The notes beneath the pieces are model-generated. The model ran no database searches, was not told where the DNA came from, and saw only the letters and a list, made by a program, of their open reading frames with translations. The position numbers and the translations under genes are program-made. A stretch of DNA of 64,000 nucleotides. Source: SpSt-333 sp964371615 (GTDB lineage Bacteria; Bacteroidota; Ignavibacteria; UBA10030; UBA8401). Location: positions 124,001 to 188,000 of the forward strand of contig CAYJMS010000004.1 in the NCBI GenBank assembly GCA_964371615.1, given 5' to 3'. Below, one piece after another: positions 61,901-64,000 of the stretch; within the stretch, counting starts at the first letter, position 1; each line of letters begins with the position of its first letter.

Positions 61901-64000
61901 TCAGTGTACGACAGACGGCGTAAGCCGGTCGATGGCTTCGCGGATTTTCCTCAGTACATCCTCCGCCTCATACGGTTTCTGTACAAAACCTGCGGCGCCG
62001 GCGACAAACAAATCCGATTTCAAATCGGGATCCAGAAACCCGCTTGCCAACAATACTTTTACTCTCGGATTAATTTTTTTCAACGCCCAAAACTCTTCGA
62101 TACCGCTCAGTTTCGGAAGGCCGATATCGGTGAAGACAAGGTCAATCTTATTGTGGTTTTGCCGATAGAGCGAGACCGCCTCATCCCCGTCGGTGGCAAT
62201 AATTACCGAGTATCCTTTGGCCGTCAATATCGATGTGACGACATCACGCAATAACTCTTCGTCTTCTACCAATAGGATCGTCTCTTGTCCGCCTTTGACC
62301 GCTCGGCGTATCGACGGATCGGCAGCCTGACTCGGCGAGACTTCCTGCGGAATCGGAATATACAAATAAAATGTGGTTCCTTTTCCGACCGCGCTCTCGA
62401 CATCGACAAAACCGTGGTGGGTTTGTGCAACACCCGTCACAACGGCCAGACCCATACCGGTCCCCTTTCCGACGTCTTTGGTCGTAAAGAACGGATCAAA
62501 TATCCGTTTTTGTGTGGCAGAATCGATTCCTGTTCCCGTATCGGCGACGCTGATTTGAATATATCGGTCATAGCGCGCTTCGGGATATTTTGTTGCCACG
62601 CTTTCTTTGTTCAGAACCTTGATTGCGATTGTCAATTCACCCCCCTTGGGCATGGCATCGCGTGCATTGACGCAGAGATTCAACATTGCCTGGTGCAACT
62701 GTGTCTGGTCCGCATGGATCTCCGGAATTTCGTTCGGTATGTCTTCCTTAATCGTAATAATCTTTGGAAACGTCTCCTGCAGCATACTGTTCAATTCCCG
62801 GATCAGATCGGTGATCTTTACCGATTTGAATGAGACATCCGATTTCCGTGCAAAAGTCAATATTTGCTTTACCAATGCGGCGCCACGGTTTACTGCTTTG
62901 GCTATGGCGCTAAGGCTCTCCTGCAACTTCACAGTGTCGACCGGACCGCGTTGCAATAACGTCGAGTAGGCGAGAATGATGCCGAGAATATTGTTGAAAT
63001 CGTGTGCAATTCCTCCTGCGAGCGTGCCGATGCTTTCGACCTTCTGTGTTTGGAAGAGCTGCTGTTGGAGATTTTTCTGTTCGGTCACATCCTGTTTGAT
63101 GGCGATAAAATTGGTGATAATCCCCTGATCGTTGATGACGGGAGTAACGGTCATTTCTTCCGTGTAGAGATCCCCGTTTTTCCGTTTATTAACGATCTCG
63201 TTTCTCCACACTCTGCCGGACTTGATCGTTTCCCACATCGTTTTGTAAAACTGATCGCTTTGCATGCCCGATTTCAGTACGCTGGTTTTTTGTCCGATCA
63301 CCTCTTCCGGGAGATAACCGGTGAGCACCGTAAACGCGGGATTCACCGAGATGATCATCCCCTTCACATCCGTGATGACGATGGCATTGGCGGCAGATTG
63401 AAGCGCCATGGTATGCAGCAGAAGTTTCTCTTCTGTTTTTTTCCTGTCACTGATGTCGTGGATAATGGTGTGGAGATATTCCTTCCCGCTGATTTCAATT
63501 TTACTTGTAAATACTTCTACATCCCGAATCGTTCCGTTCGCAAGGCGGTGGCGAAATTCGAAATACACCCGTTTTCGACTCCGTGCATTCTCCATCTCAA
63601 TCATCAATTCCTCCCGCGGCAAGGTATTGATTTGGTCCATTGTCATCGACAATAACCGTGCTCTGGTCCATCCATAGAATCGCACCGCCGCTTCGTTTGC
63701 ATCGACCACACCTCCGTTCACCGGATCGATCAGGAACATGACGGCAAGATTATCCTGGAAGATGCTCCGGAATCGCTTCTCGCTTTCGCGCAATGCATTC
63801 TTTGCGACCACTTGTTCTGTGATATCCACCGACGTACAGGTGATTCCGTTCACTGTGCCATCGGCATTGTATAACGGTTCGATCGTGACATCATTGTAAT
63901 ACAATTTCCCATTGATGGTCGTCTTTATCGTTTCCCGAATCGTCTCGCCGTCGTCGAGCACTTTTTGCTTCATCAGCGTCAGCAGCAATGCTTCATCTGC
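61901..64000 (-). CDS. Multi-PAS hybrid histidine kinase with REC domain, 5' end outside window
   Basis: The open frame runs to the window edge, so the N-terminus is missing. Visible: the end of one PAS/PAC unit (TSVDITEQ), a second PAS (SIFQDNLAVMFLIDPVNGGVVDANEAAVRFYG), and a third PAS (NAIVITDVKGMIISVNPAFTVLTGY). A HisKA domain with IAHDFNNILGIILAYS, a HATPase domain with NLCVNARDAMPKGG and GTGMGLAVVTG, and a C-terminal receiver (LLVEDEELL, LVFTDIGLPKLSG, QKPYEAEDVL) follow. The kinase is of the HDFNN subclass common in hybrid kinases. Confidence 0.93.
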   Translation of the reverse strand, partial: ADEALLLTLMKQKVLDDGETIRETIKTTINGKLYYNDVTIEPLYNADGTVNGITCTSVDITEQVVAKNALRESEKRFRSIFQDNLAVMFLIDPVNGGVVDANEAAVRFYGWTRARLLSMTMDQINTLPREELMIEMENARSRKRVYFEFRHRLANGTIRDVEVFTSKIEISGKEYLHTIIHDISDRKKTEEKLLLHTMALQSAANAIVITDVKGMIISVNPAFTVLTGYLPEEVIGQKTSVLKSGMQSDQFYKTMWETIKSGRVWRNEIVNKRKNGDLYTEEMTVTPVINDQGIITNFIAIKQDVTEQKNLQQQLFQTQKVESIGTLAGGIAHDFNNILGIILAYSTLLQRGPVDTVKLQESLSAIAKAVNRGAALVKQILTFARKSDVSFKSVKITDLIRELNSMLQETFPKIITIKEDIPNEIPEIHADQTQLHQAMLNLCVNARDAMPKGGELTIAIKVLNKESVATKYPEARYDRYIQISVADTGTGIDSATQKRIFDPFFTTKDVGKGTGMGLAVVTGVAQTHHGFVDVESAVGKGTTFYLYIPIPQEVSPSQAADPSIRRAVKGGQETILLVEDEELLRDVVTSILTAKGYSVIIATDGDEAVSLYRQNHNKIDLVFTDIGLPKLSGIEEFWALKKINPRVKVLLASGFLDPDLKSDLFVAGAAGFVQKPYEAEDVLRKIREAIDRLTPSVVH

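Overview
The window comes from a bacterium of the Ignavibacteria / Chlorobiota side of the FCB group; this is inferred from gene content, and no rRNA is present to confirm it. Nine secreted proteins end in a type IX secretion (T9SS) sorting domain, most with the YPNPFNP motif typical of that lineage. There are also two PorV/PorQ-like outer-membrane proteins, two large TonB-dependent receptors with carboxypeptidase-regulatory N-termini, and several sensor kinases with receiver domains. No rRNA, tRNA, CRISPR array, prophage or complete insertion sequence was found.

Layout. 0.2-5.1 kb (-): outer-membrane barrel, SpmB/SpmA pair, a REC-histidine kinase and a c-haem DUF3365 protein. 5.2-11.6 kb (-): two large T9SS cargo proteins, one carrying both dockerin and cohesin modules. 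12.3-16.5 kb: DsbD (-), then SSB and gamma-glutamyltransferase (+). 17.0-27.3 kb (+): a duplicated surface cassette of lipoprotein(s) plus a ~1030-residue T9SS protein, with a nine-cysteine secreted peptide in the second copy and a PorV-like protein at the end. 27.3-30.5 kb (+): a small GIY-YIG nuclease bracketed by palindromes, then a TonB receptor. 30.5-35.2 kb: a T9SS sialidase-like protein (-), YqhQ/DUF1385 and PrfA (+). 35.4-38.1 kb (-): an SSS symporter, a 46-residue membrane protein, a kinase-like protein without ATPase domain, and TadA. 38.4-54.3 kb (-): a locus suggestive of amino-sugar polysaccharide use, holding a TonB receptor, GH18 chitinase, T9SS protein, PorV-like protein, two double-GNAT proteins, a PIG-L protein, two further glycosidase-like proteins, a HGSNAT-like acyltransferase and a NamZ-like protein. 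54.3-54.6 kb: a highly structured non-coding stretch. 54.7-58.7 kb (-): REC-kinase, subtilase and a sorting-domain protein. 59.2-64 kb: NtrC-type regulator (+), PAS protein, CheY-like protein and a PAS-kinase-REC hybrid cut by the window edge (-).

How it fits together. Much of the window supplies the cell surface: T9SS cargo, PorV-like shuttles, lipoproteins, TonB receptors and glycan enzymes. The rest is mostly signalling. Spacers are rich in repeats of at least three kinds: palindromes beginning TGTCA, a 14-base GATTTTATGATTTG element that brackets spacers in inverted pairs, and 7-base ATTGGTC-like degenerate tandem repeats.

The observations most worth following up are the structured RNA candidate at 54309-54594, the palindrome-bracketed GIY-YIG gene, the duplicated and mosaic surface cassette, the symporter with its small protein and partial kinase, and apparent active-site losses in two enzymes of the glycan locus.
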